This document shows, piece after piece, positions 39,486 to 47,570 of a DNA stretch of 64,000 nt; within the stretch, counting starts at the first letter, position 1; each line of letters begins with the position of its first letter. Under the pieces are notes generated by a model that was given only the letters and a program-made list of their open reading frames with translations, was not told the origin of the DNA and did no database searches. Source of the stretch: CALVGQ01 sp031551965 (GTDB lineage Bacteria; Bacillota_I; Bacilli_A; Erysipelotrichales; Erysipelotrichaceae); the NCBI GenBank assembly GCA_031551965.1, contig JAVBMW010000020.1:5936-69935 (forward strand). The letters are read 5' to 3'. The position numbers and the translations under genes are program-made.

Positions 39486-39686
39486 CTAGAAAAATAATAA
39501 CCAAGCAATACCCATAATTATCGCAAACACAATTAAGGCAAACGGTAATATTGTAGTTAATGCTGCGATGATCAAAGCTAATGTATCCCCTTTTTCAAAC
39601 TCAACTGTTTTTTTGAGTTCATTAAATTCGTCGTCAAGTCTTTGACGTTCGTCTCGATCAGGGAAACCTTTAAACTTATTCTTCAT
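39486..39686 (-). CDS. Small membrane protein at the end of the opp operon
   Basis: I do not recognise this 66-residue protein. Residues 1-32 are charged and probably helical (DERQRLDDEFNELKKTVEFE). Residues about 35-66 are hydrophobic, with one long or two short membrane helices ending in WLLFF. It overlaps oppF by 11 bases, so translation is coupled and a role with the peptide transporter is possible. It could instead be a simple hitchhiker. Nothing shows what it does. Confidence 0.6.
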   Translation of the reverse strand: MKNKFKGFPDRDERQRLDDEFNELKKTVEFEKGDTLALIIAALTTILPFALIVFAIIMGIAWLLFF

Positions 39687-41217
39687 CTTTAGATACTGAA
39701 GCTACATCATTGAATAAATGACAAGCTACAAAGTGACCAGGTTCGATTTCTTTCCAAACTGGAACTTCTTGTTTACAGATATCCATGCATTTTTCACAAC
39801 GAGTATGGAATTTACATCCTTTTGGAGGATTAACAGGACTTGGTACATCTCCTTCAAGTGCTTTGATCATTCCACGTTCACTAATTTCAGTAGATGGGAT
39901 CGCGGATAATAAAGCTTTTGTATATGGATGTGCAGTATTTTCGAAAATCATATCTGTTGGTGATAACTCAACTAGATTTCCAAGATACATAACCCCAATA
40001 CGATCAGAAATATATCGAACAACTCCCAAGTCATGAGAGATGAACATATAAGTAAATCCTTCTTCTTCACGAAGATCTTTCAACAAGTTGATGATTTGAC
40101 TTTGAATTGAAACGTCAAGAGCACTAACTGCTTCATCACATACAACGAATTTAGGTTTTAGTGCTAATGCACGAGCGATCCCTACACGTTGTCTTTGACC
40201 ACCTGAAAATTCATGAGGATAACGATGAATCATATAACCTTGAAGACCACATTTATCCATGATTTCAAGAATGTAATCAGTTAATTTTTGTGTTCCTTCT
40301 TTATAATGTCCATGAGTAACTAATGCTTCACCAATAAGCTGACCAATAGTCATACGAGGATTTAAAGATGAATAAGGGTCCTGGAAGATAATTTGCAAGT
40401 CAGTACGTAATGGTCTCATTTCACTTTCACTCAAACGAGCAAGATCGATCCCACTATCACGACGTTTATCATATTGCGCATATTTGTAGTGAGTACTCAA
40501 TTGTTCTCTCATATTATCAATTACAGCACCAATTTTATCTAATTCAGCCTGTTTCTTATCGATATCAGATTGCATTGAAGCAACTTTACCTTCTGATTTA
40601 CTTGCTTTAGAAGTTTCATTGTTTGCACGATAAGCTTCTAATGCTAACTGTTCTAAGTTAAGTTTGCGTTCCGCATGGATAATATCACCTTTAACTTTAT
40701 ACCAAGCTTCCATTTGTTTAGAAACTTCATCTAAATTTTCATGCAATACTAAACCACCAAAAATTTTGATCGTTGTATCAAAGTATTCATCGATCTTAGC
40801 ATCATATTTATCAAATTCTTTTTGAAGTTTTGCCTTTTCTTTTTCATCTTTGCATTCAGCAAGTTGTGCTTTATATTTACGACGTGCTTCACGATTAGCT
40901 TCTAATTCATTGACATCTTTCTTTAAGTTTTTGATTGTTTTAAATACATATTTTGGTGCAAGATCTTCTAAACTACGTCCATAATAGAAAGTAGCTCCTC
41001 CTGTTTGAGAGTAGAGTTGTAATAAAACACGACCAAGTGTCGATTTACCACACCCTGATTCTCCAACGATACCGATTGTTTCCCCAGGATAAATATCAAG
41101 AGTTACTCCATCATTAGCCTTTACAAACTGAGCTTCTTGTTGGAAAACACTAGCTTTTTTAACAGGGAAATATTTTTTCAAATTCTTTACACGAATTAAT
41201 GGTTCTTGTTTAGCCAT
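39676..41217 (-). CDS. oppF: Oligopeptide ABC transporter ATPase OppF with long insertion
   Basis: ATPase subunit of 513 residues; OppF is usually about 310-330. Walker A GESGCGKST (about 52-60), the Q-loop IIFQDPYSSLNPRM (about 276-289), the signature FSGGQRQRVGIARAL and Walker B FVVCDEAVSALD are intact. The C-terminal OppF zinc-type domain reads GCKFHTRCEKCMDICKQEVP. The extra length is an insert at about residues 82-258, between Walker A and the Q-loop. It is charged, predicted coiled coil (KKDVNELEANREARRKYKAQ, MQSDIDKKQAELDKIGAVID). The insert lies where a helical extension would project from the nucleotide-binding fold. It overlaps oppD by eight bases. Confidence 0.93.
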   Translation of the reverse strand: MAKQEPLIRVKNLKKYFPVKKASVFQQEAQFVKANDGVTLDIYPGETIGIVGESGCGKSTLGRVLLQLYSQTGGATFYYGRSLEDLAPKYVFKTIKNLKKDVNELEANREARRKYKAQLAECKDEKEKAKLQKEFDKYDAKIDEYFDTTIKIFGGLVLHENLDEVSKQMEAWYKVKGDIIHAERKLNLEQLALEAYRANNETSKASKSEGKVASMQSDIDKKQAELDKIGAVIDNMREQLSTHYKYAQYDKRRDSGIDLARLSESEMRPLRTDLQIIFQDPYSSLNPRMTIGQLIGEALVTHGHYKEGTQKLTDYILEIMDKCGLQGYMIHRYPHEFSGGQRQRVGIARALALKPKFVVCDEAVSALDVSIQSQIINLLKDLREEEGFTYMFISHDLGVVRYISDRIGVMYLGNLVELSPTDMIFENTAHPYTKALLSAIPSTEISERGMIKALEGDVPSPVNPPKGCKFHTRCEKCMDICKQEVPVWKEIEPGHFVACHLFNDVASVSKDEE

Positions 41218-42208
41218 TTGATCTTCCCCCTTTCACTGGATAGAAACAACGGACAGTTTGTCCTGGTTCTACTTCTATTAGTTCTGGATGTTCTTCTCTA
41301 CATTTATCTGTTGCATACTTACAACGAGGTGCAAATTTACATCCTTTTGGTAATGCTAACGGATGAGGTACAGCACCTGGAATTGGATCCAAACGTGTTC
41401 CATCACTTACGCTAGTTACACGAGGAATTGAATGCAATAGTCCTTCTGTATAAGGATGACTGTATTTACCAGGTCCAAAAATAGTATCAACATCAGCATA
41501 TTCAACAACTTCACCACAATACATAACCGCAACATCATCAGCCATTTGGTTGATAACACCTAAGTCATGAGTAATGAACAAAATTGCAGTATTTTTTTCA
41601 TTTTTCAAATCATTCATTAATTTTAAGATCTGTGCTTGAATCGTAACATCTAGAGCCGTTGTAGGTTCATCTGCAATCAATAAGTCTGGACGGCAAGCAA
41701 GAGCCATAGCGATCATAACACGTTGTCTCATCCCACCTGATAATTCATGAGGGTAACTGTCAACGATTTTATCAGGGCGAGGAATCTTAACATCATTCAA
41801 TAATTCGATTGATTTAGCACGAGCATCTCTTTTACTGATTCCTTGGTGAAGGATCAAAGTTTCTGCAATTTGTTCACCAATACGGAATACTGGATTAAGT
41901 GATGTCATTGGTTCCTGGAAGATAATTGAGATATTATTCCCACGAACTTCCATCATTCTTTCTTCAGAGGCAGTTACTAAATTTTCACCATCAAACAAGA
42001 TTTCACCTGAATCAATTTCACCTGGATGTTCAAGCAGGCGTAAAATACTCATCGCAGATACTGATTTACCAGAGCCTGATTCTCCTACGATTCCTAGCGT
42101 TTTACCACGACGTACAGCATAGTCAACACCATTAACGGCTTTAACAACACCTTTTTCAGTATGGAAAAAGGTATGCAAGTCTTTAACTTCTAAAATATAA
42201 TCACTCAT
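41210..42208 (-). CDS. oppD: Oligopeptide ABC transporter ATPase OppD
   Basis: A 332-residue ATPase partner of OppF. Walker A is GESGSGKSVSAMS, the Q-loop ISIIFQEPMTSLNP, the signature LSGGMRQRVMIAMALA and Walker B LLIADEPTTALDVTIQ. The C-terminal OppD motif GCKFAPRCKYATDKCREEHP carries the cysteines seen in the family. All parts are normal. Its start overlaps the oppC stop (TAATG), and it ends eight bases inside oppF. It hydrolyses ATP to drive peptide import through OppB and OppC. Confidence 0.95.
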   Translation of the reverse strand: MSDYILEVKDLHTFFHTEKGVVKAVNGVDYAVRRGKTLGIVGESGSGKSVSAMSILRLLEHPGEIDSGEILFDGENLVTASEERMMEVRGNNISIIFQEPMTSLNPVFRIGEQIAETLILHQGISKRDARAKSIELLNDVKIPRPDKIVDSYPHELSGGMRQRVMIAMALACRPDLLIADEPTTALDVTIQAQILKLMNDLKNEKNTAILFITHDLGVINQMADDVAVMYCGEVVEYADVDTIFGPGKYSHPYTEGLLHSIPRVTSVSDGTRLDPIPGAVPHPLALPKGCKFAPRCKYATDKCREEHPELIEVEPGQTVRCFYPVKGGRSNG

Positions 42209-43203
42209 TATGCCACCACCTTTTTCGCTTCGTTATTGTCTTTCTTTTTGAATAGACCTTTTTTTGAAGTTTTTTGTTCTCTAAATTTAACTTGTGCTTT
42301 AGGGTCAACTGCATCACGCAAACCTTCACCAATTAAGTTAACACTTAAAATTAGACAGAACAGTAAGATCCCTGGGAATAACCACAACCACCAGTATTGT
42401 TTCATAATGATTGAAGTATTGGCACGAGATAATAATCCTCCCCAAGTTGGAATTGGTTCAGTAACTGACAACCCCAAATAAGAAAGTGATGATTCAGTTA
42501 AGATAGCACCCGCAAATGCAGTTGTAGCATTAACGATTACATAAGCAATTACGTTTGGTACTAAGTGTTTAAAAATTTGAGCAGAAGGTTTGATTCCTAA
42601 TGCTTTAGCTGCTAGCATGAATTCTTGTTCACGAAGTGACAAAATTTGTCCACGAACCATACGAGCTAGCCCTGTCCAGTTCAAAATACCAATGATAAAC
42701 ATAGTAATATATAATCTTTGAGATTGTGGATATTTCGCAAATACTACGGAAATTGTAACCGCAATTGGAATAAAAGGGAAACTTGAAATAATTTCAGTAA
42801 CACGCATTAAGAAACTATCTACCCATTTACCATAGAACCCTGCAACTGATCCAACAACCAAACCAATAAATGTAGATACAAAAGTTGCGATAACCCCAAC
42901 TTGTAATGAAATAAATCCACCTAATAATACACGTGGGAAATAATCACGACCTGATTTATCAGTTCCAAATAAATATTTTAAGCTAGGTGCATGATAACCA
43001 TCTGCATGGTTCAAGGCAGCCAAATTGTACCCACTCAAATTGATATATGCCCATGTTGCTACAATTACAGTAACCATAAATAGAAACATGAACAAACCGA
43101 ATACCGCAAGTTTATTTTGTTTAAAGCGGTGTATTAACAAACGAGTTGGAGAAATGACTTCTTCAACATTTGTATTTTTAACTTTTTTGTCTTTTTTACT
43201 CAT
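42208..43203 (-). CDS. oppC: Oligopeptide ABC transporter permease OppC
   Basis: A 331-residue inner-membrane permease with a cytosolic N-terminus and six helices. Landmarks are LFGTDKSGRDYFPRVLLGGF, LRVTEIISSFPFIPIAV-like sequence, and the coupling loop AAKALGIKPSAQIFKHLVPN. The end of the domain reads ILTESSLSYLGLSVTEPIPT and WGGLL. The C-terminus has a basic tail (KTSKKGLFKKKDNNEAKK). A GTG two codons earlier (43209) is too close to the GGAGG ribosome site, so the ATG at 43203 is preferred. Normal length. Confidence 0.93.
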   Translation of the reverse strand: MSKKDKKVKNTNVEEVISPTRLLIHRFKQNKLAVFGLFMFLFMVTVIVATWAYINLSGYNLAALNHADGYHAPSLKYLFGTDKSGRDYFPRVLLGGFISLQVGVIATFVSTFIGLVVGSVAGFYGKWVDSFLMRVTEIISSFPFIPIAVTISVVFAKYPQSQRLYITMFIIGILNWTGLARMVRGQILSLREQEFMLAAKALGIKPSAQIFKHLVPNVIAYVIVNATTAFAGAILTESSLSYLGLSVTEPIPTWGGLLSRANTSIIMKQYWWLWLFPGILLFCLILSVNLIGEGLRDAVDPKAQVKFREQKTSKKGLFKKKDNNEAKKVVA

Positions 43204-44233
43204 TGTCACTACCTCCTACCTTTACTCGTGGATCAGCAAATGCATATGCAATATCAGCACATAAGTTAGATAACAAAGTTAAAGCTGCAAAGAATAACGT
43301 TACAGTAAGAATAATTTGTCTATCTCTTCCTTGATATGCCATATTCAATAATCTACCGATACCAGGCCAGTTAAAGATTACTTCAACGATAACTGAACCA
43401 CCAAAGAAACTTGGTAAATAGAATCCAATAAGTGTAATGATCGGAATCAAAGCATTTCTAAAAGCATGGCGATAAATAACCACTTTATCTTTCAATCCTT
43501 TTGATTTCGCAGTGCGAATATAATCTTGTTTTAATACTTCTAACATTGCATTACGAACATAACGCAAAATTGAAGCAACTGAACCCAATGTTGATACTGC
43601 TACAGGAAGTACCATATGCTTCGCTGCATCAATAAATCGTGTTAGTTGAGTTGCATCTGCAGGTAATCCTGGATCCACCATTCCAGAGAATGGTAAAATT
43701 GGAAATATAATTACAAATACGAAAATCAACAACATTGCCATGAAGAATCCAGGCATAGAAATCCCAATTAGGGAGAACACGGTCCAGAAACTATCATAAG
43801 CGGAATAACGTCTAACGGCTGATTTAATCCCAACGATAATTGATATAGTAAATGCAAGTACGATCGAAAAAATATTAATTGAAATCGAGTTTTTCAAATA
43901 ATAAGGCAGGATATCCGCAACATCTTTACGCATCGTTAATGAATAACCTAAGTTACCATGTATAAGCTCTTGTATCCAAGCAAAATAACGAATGATGAAA
44001 GGTCGATTTAATCCATATTGTTCACGCATTGCATTGATATCAAACTTTTTCGGTAGTTGTTCTGGGTTGACGTAAGACCATAGTGCTTCACCAGGCATGT
44101 GATCAACGATCCAAAATAGAACAAATGAAATCATTAAAACTACCGGGATCATTAACAACAATCTTTTAATGATATATTTTATCATTGGCATTGAATTATT
44201 AAACCACAAACTTATTCTCTCTTTTATACTCAT
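43196..44233 (-). CDS. oppB: Oligopeptide ABC transporter permease OppB
   Basis: A 345-residue permease with six or more helices, partner of OppC. Landmarks are DHMPGEALWSYVNPEQLPKK, REQYGLNRPFIIRYFAWIQE, LHGNLGYS-like (LIHGNLGYSLTMRKDV), the coupling loop EVLKQDYIRTAKSKGLKDKV and SVIVEVIFNWPGIGRLL. It has a GGGG ribosome site nine bases before the ATG. It is separated from oppA by 103 bases containing a perfect hairpin. Its end overlaps the oppC start by eight bases. Normal. Confidence 0.94.
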   Translation of the reverse strand: MSIKERISLWFNNSMPMIKYIIKRLLLMIPVVLMISFVLFWIVDHMPGEALWSYVNPEQLPKKFDINAMREQYGLNRPFIIRYFAWIQELIHGNLGYSLTMRKDVADILPYYLKNSISINIFSIVLAFTISIIVGIKSAVRRYSAYDSFWTVFSLIGISMPGFFMAMLLIFVFVIIFPILPFSGMVDPGLPADATQLTRFIDAAKHMVLPVAVSTLGSVASILRYVRNAMLEVLKQDYIRTAKSKGLKDKVVIYRHAFRNALIPIITLIGFYLPSFFGGSVIVEVIFNWPGIGRLLNMAYQGRDRQIILTVTLFFAALTLLSNLCADIAYAFADPRVKVGGSDNE

Positions 44234-44260
44234 AAAATATTACCCCTTTCAATGACAACA

Positions 44261-44292
44261 AATAGTCATTATTATTCCTAATAATGACTATT
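44261..44292. promoter_or_regulatory. Perfect intercistronic hairpin between oppA and oppB
   Basis: AATAGTCATTATTA and TAATAATGACTATT form a perfect 14-pair stem around a four-base loop. No long T run follows on the minus strand, so it is more likely an RNA stabiliser or partial attenuator between the abundant binding protein and the permease genes than a full terminator. Confidence 0.65.
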
Positions 44293-44336
44293 ATGTCATC
44301 TTAAATTTGTCTTAGAACTTATCTATTGACTAAAGA

Positions 44337-46085
44337 TTAGTTTGTAGCTGATCCGTAGTAAGCATCAAGCAATACTGCGAAGTCAACGTTTTGGCAATCA
44401 AATAAGATACCAGATTCTTTAACAGAATCAGCAGTTACTAGATTTAATGAATCTACCCATTCTTGAGAACCAGAAGCACTGTGTACTACAGCTTTGATTC
44501 CGTCTTTAACGTAGATACCATCATCACCCATTACCCATCCATCAGCTTCTAATACTTCACGAGCTTTAGCAGGATCTTTAGTATAATCAATTAAGTTAGC
44601 TTTGACCCATTCTTCTCCACCAACATCTGTTAACATCCATTGATTTAAAGAGTAAGGACCTTGAGTAGTTCCGCCGTATTCACCTAGGAAGTCAGCAACG
44701 AATGCTTCACGATCTAGAGCGAATGCTACAGCTTGACGGAATGATGTGTATTGAGCAGCACCTGTGTCAGTGTGGAAAGTCATATGACCGTAACCATGAC
44801 GTAGGTAGTGGTTATAAGCTAAACCAGCAGCTTTAGCAGCGTTGATATTAGTAGCTTGAACTTGTCCAGCTAATAGATCAACTTCACCAGCGATTAATTG
44901 GTCAACTTCAGTTGCAGTTGGAACAACTTTAACTAATAAAGTTTTGATTGAAGGTTTAACGCCATAGATATTTCCTTCGAAATATGGGTTGATTTCTAGT
45001 TTTACATATTCATTTTGACGGAAGTCAGTGATCATGTAAGGACCAGTTCCCATAGGACTAGTTAATAAATTGTCTTTAACGTATTGAACGTCAACTACAC
45101 CATCATTTAAGCATTGTTCAGCAGACATAATGTAATATGTGAATACTGAAGTACGGATAGTATAAGTTGGGTTTGGTGTAATGAATTTGATTGTGTAATC
45201 ATCAATTACTTGAAGACCAGTCCAAGCAGCAGGATCACATGCACCAGCTTCACAAGAAGCTACATAAGCATCAAATCCTTCGATTTCAGCTGTTCCTTCT
45301 TGGTAAGTTTGAGCTCCACCAGAAGCGATGAAACTTGGATCTGCGAAATGATAGTAAGTGTAAGCTACGTCTTTTGTAGTTAATTCTGAACCATCAGAGA
45401 ATTTGATTCCTTTTTTCAAATTGAATGTCCATTCAGTCATGTCATCAGTTACATCATAAGAGTCAACCATGTAGTTTTTAACAACTGCACCGTCGTGATC
45501 TCCAGTTACAAGTCCAGCAAATCCATAAACTAATTTACGGATGTTGTTGTCGTAACTTGAGTTACCCCAACCTTGAATAAATTCATTGTTGAAAGAAGTA
45601 TTACCTACAGAGAATGTATCCATACCTGTAGCTTCAACGATTGCATCTGGCCATTGCCATAATGGAGTTGTATTGAAGTTTTGTAATTTTGCATTATACA
45701 AATCATGGTAATCATTTGCATAAATTGGAAGAACTGGAAGTTCTTTGTTCATTAGCTTAATCCAATCAAGGAAAGCTTCTTGATAAACATCTTTTTCTGA
45801 TACTGGGTTAGCATATTTCATCTTTTCAAGTAATGCATCATTTTCTGCATTAACGAAACGTGATGAAGATGAAGAAACTCCTGTGCCGTATTCTAATACG
45901 TTGCTTGAATGCCAGTTAGCATAACCGTCAAACTCAAGAGTTAATGATGTTGCCAATGTGAATGCATTATAAGTTCTTCCTTGGTCTACTTCTGCCCCAC
46001 CGTTATCAACTGGTGTTTTAGGACCGCAAGCAGCTAAAGAAAGGACTAATAATGATGCAATTAGCGTTAAACCTAATTTTTTCAT
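44337..46085 (-). CDS. oppA: Oligopeptide-binding lipoprotein OppA, apparently circularly permuted
   Basis: A 582-residue extracytoplasmic solute-binding protein of family 5. The signal MKKLGLTLIASLLVLSLAAC gives lipidated Cys20. The order of parts is unusual. Residues about 37-153 (NAENDALLEKMKYANPVSEK, NKELPVLPIYANDYHDLYNA) look like the C-terminal end of a normal family member. Residues from about 155 (DTFSVGNTSFN, then WTFNLKKGIKFSDGSELTTK) look like the normal start of the mature protein. The real C-terminus (NVDFAVLLDAYYGSATN) ends where others continue into the block now at residue 37. So the gene reads signal, C-part, N-part, middle. The binding fold could be complete. The junction is near base 45620. 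Confidence 0.85.
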   Translation of the reverse strand: MKKLGLTLIASLLVLSLAACGPKTPVDNGGAEVDQGRTYNAFTLATSLTLEFDGYANWHSSNVLEYGTGVSSSSSRFVNAENDALLEKMKYANPVSEKDVYQEAFLDWIKLMNKELPVLPIYANDYHDLYNAKLQNFNTTPLWQWPDAIVEATGMDTFSVGNTSFNNEFIQGWGNSSYDNNIRKLVYGFAGLVTGDHDGAVVKNYMVDSYDVTDDMTEWTFNLKKGIKFSDGSELTTKDVAYTYYHFADPSFIASGGAQTYQEGTAEIEGFDAYVASCEAGACDPAAWTGLQVIDDYTIKFITPNPTYTIRTSVFTYYIMSAEQCLNDGVVDVQYVKDNLLTSPMGTGPYMITDFRQNEYVKLEINPYFEGNIYGVKPSIKTLLVKVVPTATEVDQLIAGEVDLLAGQVQATNINAAKAAGLAYNHYLRHGYGHMTFHTDTGAAQYTSFRQAVAFALDREAFVADFLGEYGGTTQGPYSLNQWMLTDVGGEEWVKANLIDYTKDPAKAREVLEADGWVMGDDGIYVKDGIKAVVHSASGSQEWVDSLNLVTADSVKESGILFDCQNVDFAVLLDAYYGSATN

Positions 46086-46129
46086 AATTCTTTTCCCTCC
46101 GTTTTAAACATTTTTCAATGTTTATTGTC

Positions 46130-46158
46130 ATTATATAGATTTAATTCATTTGAGTCAA
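46130..46158 (-). promoter_or_regulatory. Strong promoter of oppA
   Basis: TTGACT (46153-46158 on the minus strand) and a consensus TATAAT (46130-46135) are separated by 17 bases. A short hairpin, AAACATT against AATGTTT, occurs in the leader at 46106-46123. Confidence 0.75.
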
Positions 46159-46220
46159 GCAAATTTTCACAAAAAGTTCAGAAAGTTTCATAATATTTAC
46201 ATTTTTCTGAAAACTTTTTC

Positions 46221-46234
46221 AGTAAGCGTTACCA
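46221..46234. promoter_or_regulatory. Weak cre-like sequence upstream of oppA
   Basis: AGTAAGCGTTACCA matches about 10 of 14 positions of the CcpA cre consensus and is 63 bases upstream of the oppA -35 box. Position and match are both modest. Confidence 0.25.
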
Positions 46235-46261
46235 ATTAGATATTTTTACATCATTTTAACC

Positions 46262-46293
46262 AAAACACACAAAAGAGGCTTTCGCCTCTTTTG
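46262..46293 (-). terminator. Terminator of the PPi-phosphofructokinase gene
   Basis: CAAAAGAGGC and GCCTCTTTTG form a perfect ten-pair stem with a four-base loop five bases after the stop codon. The T tract is interrupted on the minus strand (TGTGTTTTGG). Confidence 0.75.
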
Positions 46294-46297
46294 AAAT

Positions 46298-47503
46298 TTA
46301 TCTCATGTAATAAGGTTTTACAAATGCAGGAAGTCCATCTTTCATAATTAAAGTAGGTTCTCCAACAATAAGTGGTCTTAAGTAGTTGTAAGCTTCTTCA
46401 CTGATTCCAGTATAGTTTGGAAGCATCCATTCAGTTGGGAATCCTTTTACAAAGTTCGCAACTTGGTTTGCATCAATTGCGAAGAACTCAACATCATAGT
46501 TTTCAGTATCTCTGCGTTTAACACCAACCATTTTACCAGTAAATGCTTTATCTGCAGATCTCATATGGGCAGACATTCCAAGTTTAAAGCTTTCATCAAC
46601 GTCAACTAAACTTTGTTCTGTAGCATGACATCTTTGTGCAGTTGATAAATCCTGTACTTTACAACGTGGTGCGATATCAGCACTTAAGATCATGTCTTTG
46701 ATCGCATTTCCAGCTCCACCAAGAACTGCATGTCCAAAACCATCATTCTTAGCTTCACCAGCTGCTAAATATGTACCATCAGCATAACGTACACCTTCAG
46801 ATACTACTACATAACATTTGTTCTTTTCATCCATGCAACGTTTTACTTCTTTTAAGAATACTTCTTTATTAAATGGAACTTCTGGAAGAACTACTAGATC
46901 AACGATTCCACTTAAACATGCAGAAGCAGCTAACCATCCAGCATCACGTCCCATTGTTTCAAGAACGAATACTTCAGAACGAGTATAAACATTCACATCT
47001 AGCCAAGTTTGTAAAGCAGTAGTTGCAATGAATTTTGCAGCTGATGCAAAACCTGGGCAATGATCAGTATGACGTAAATCATTATCAACTGTTTTAGGGC
47101 ATCCTACGAAACGACGTCCAGTGATTCCTTTTGCAGCAACATATTCACTTAATGCAGCAACTGTATCCATTGAATCATTTCCACCTGTGTAGAATAATGT
47201 TTCAATATCATATTTTTCCATTACTGCGATGATTTTTTCAAAATCTGCAACATTTTCTCTTTTTAATTTATAACGACAAGAACCTAATGCACTAGATGGA
47301 GTTTGACGTAAAATACGGTTTTCTTCTTCACTCATGTTAGTTAAATCAAAGAAACGTTCTTGAAGAATCCCTTCAATTCCATTTAATCCGCCATATACTT
47401 TATCATAGATTTGATTCATTTGATTGGCCTTTACAACACCTGCTACTGTAGCATTGATAACTGATGAAGGTCCACCTGATTGTGCAACTAAACAATTTGA
47501 CAT
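46298..47503 (-). CDS. pfp: Pyrophosphate-type 6-phosphofructokinase
   Basis: A 401-residue phosphofructokinase that phosphorylates fructose-6-phosphate with PPi, so the step can be reversible. The N-terminus MSNCLVAQSGGPSSVINATV is typical of the long PPi type. The phosphoryl-donor loop reads TGGNDSMDT, with GGND where ATP enzymes have GGDG. PKTVDNDL carries the Lys that blocks ATP binding. Landmarks GRDAGWLAA and FGHAVLGGAGN are also present. PPi dependence is inferred from these positions. A TATAAT box and an AGGAGG ribosome site precede the gene. It complements pgi in glycolysis. Confidence 0.9.
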   Translation of the reverse strand: MSNCLVAQSGGPSSVINATVAGVVKANQMNQIYDKVYGGLNGIEGILQERFFDLTNMSEEENRILRQTPSSALGSCRYKLKRENVADFEKIIAVMEKYDIETLFYTGGNDSMDTVAALSEYVAAKGITGRRFVGCPKTVDNDLRHTDHCPGFASAAKFIATTALQTWLDVNVYTRSEVFVLETMGRDAGWLAASACLSGIVDLVVLPEVPFNKEVFLKEVKRCMDEKNKCYVVVSEGVRYADGTYLAAGEAKNDGFGHAVLGGAGNAIKDMILSADIAPRCKVQDLSTAQRCHATEQSLVDVDESFKLGMSAHMRSADKAFTGKMVGVKRRDTENYDVEFFAIDANQVANFVKGFPTEWMLPNYTGISEEAYNYLRPLIVGEPTLIMKDGLPAFVKPYYMR

Positions 47504-47570
47504 TTAATTTTGTCCTCCTAATTTATTAATCGACATTATTATACATGAAAATTTACCAGAATTAAAGACT

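Noticed and set aside
46221..46234. Strong CcpA site controlling oppA
   Set aside because: Only about 10 of 14 positions match and it lies far upstream. It is kept as a weak feature only.
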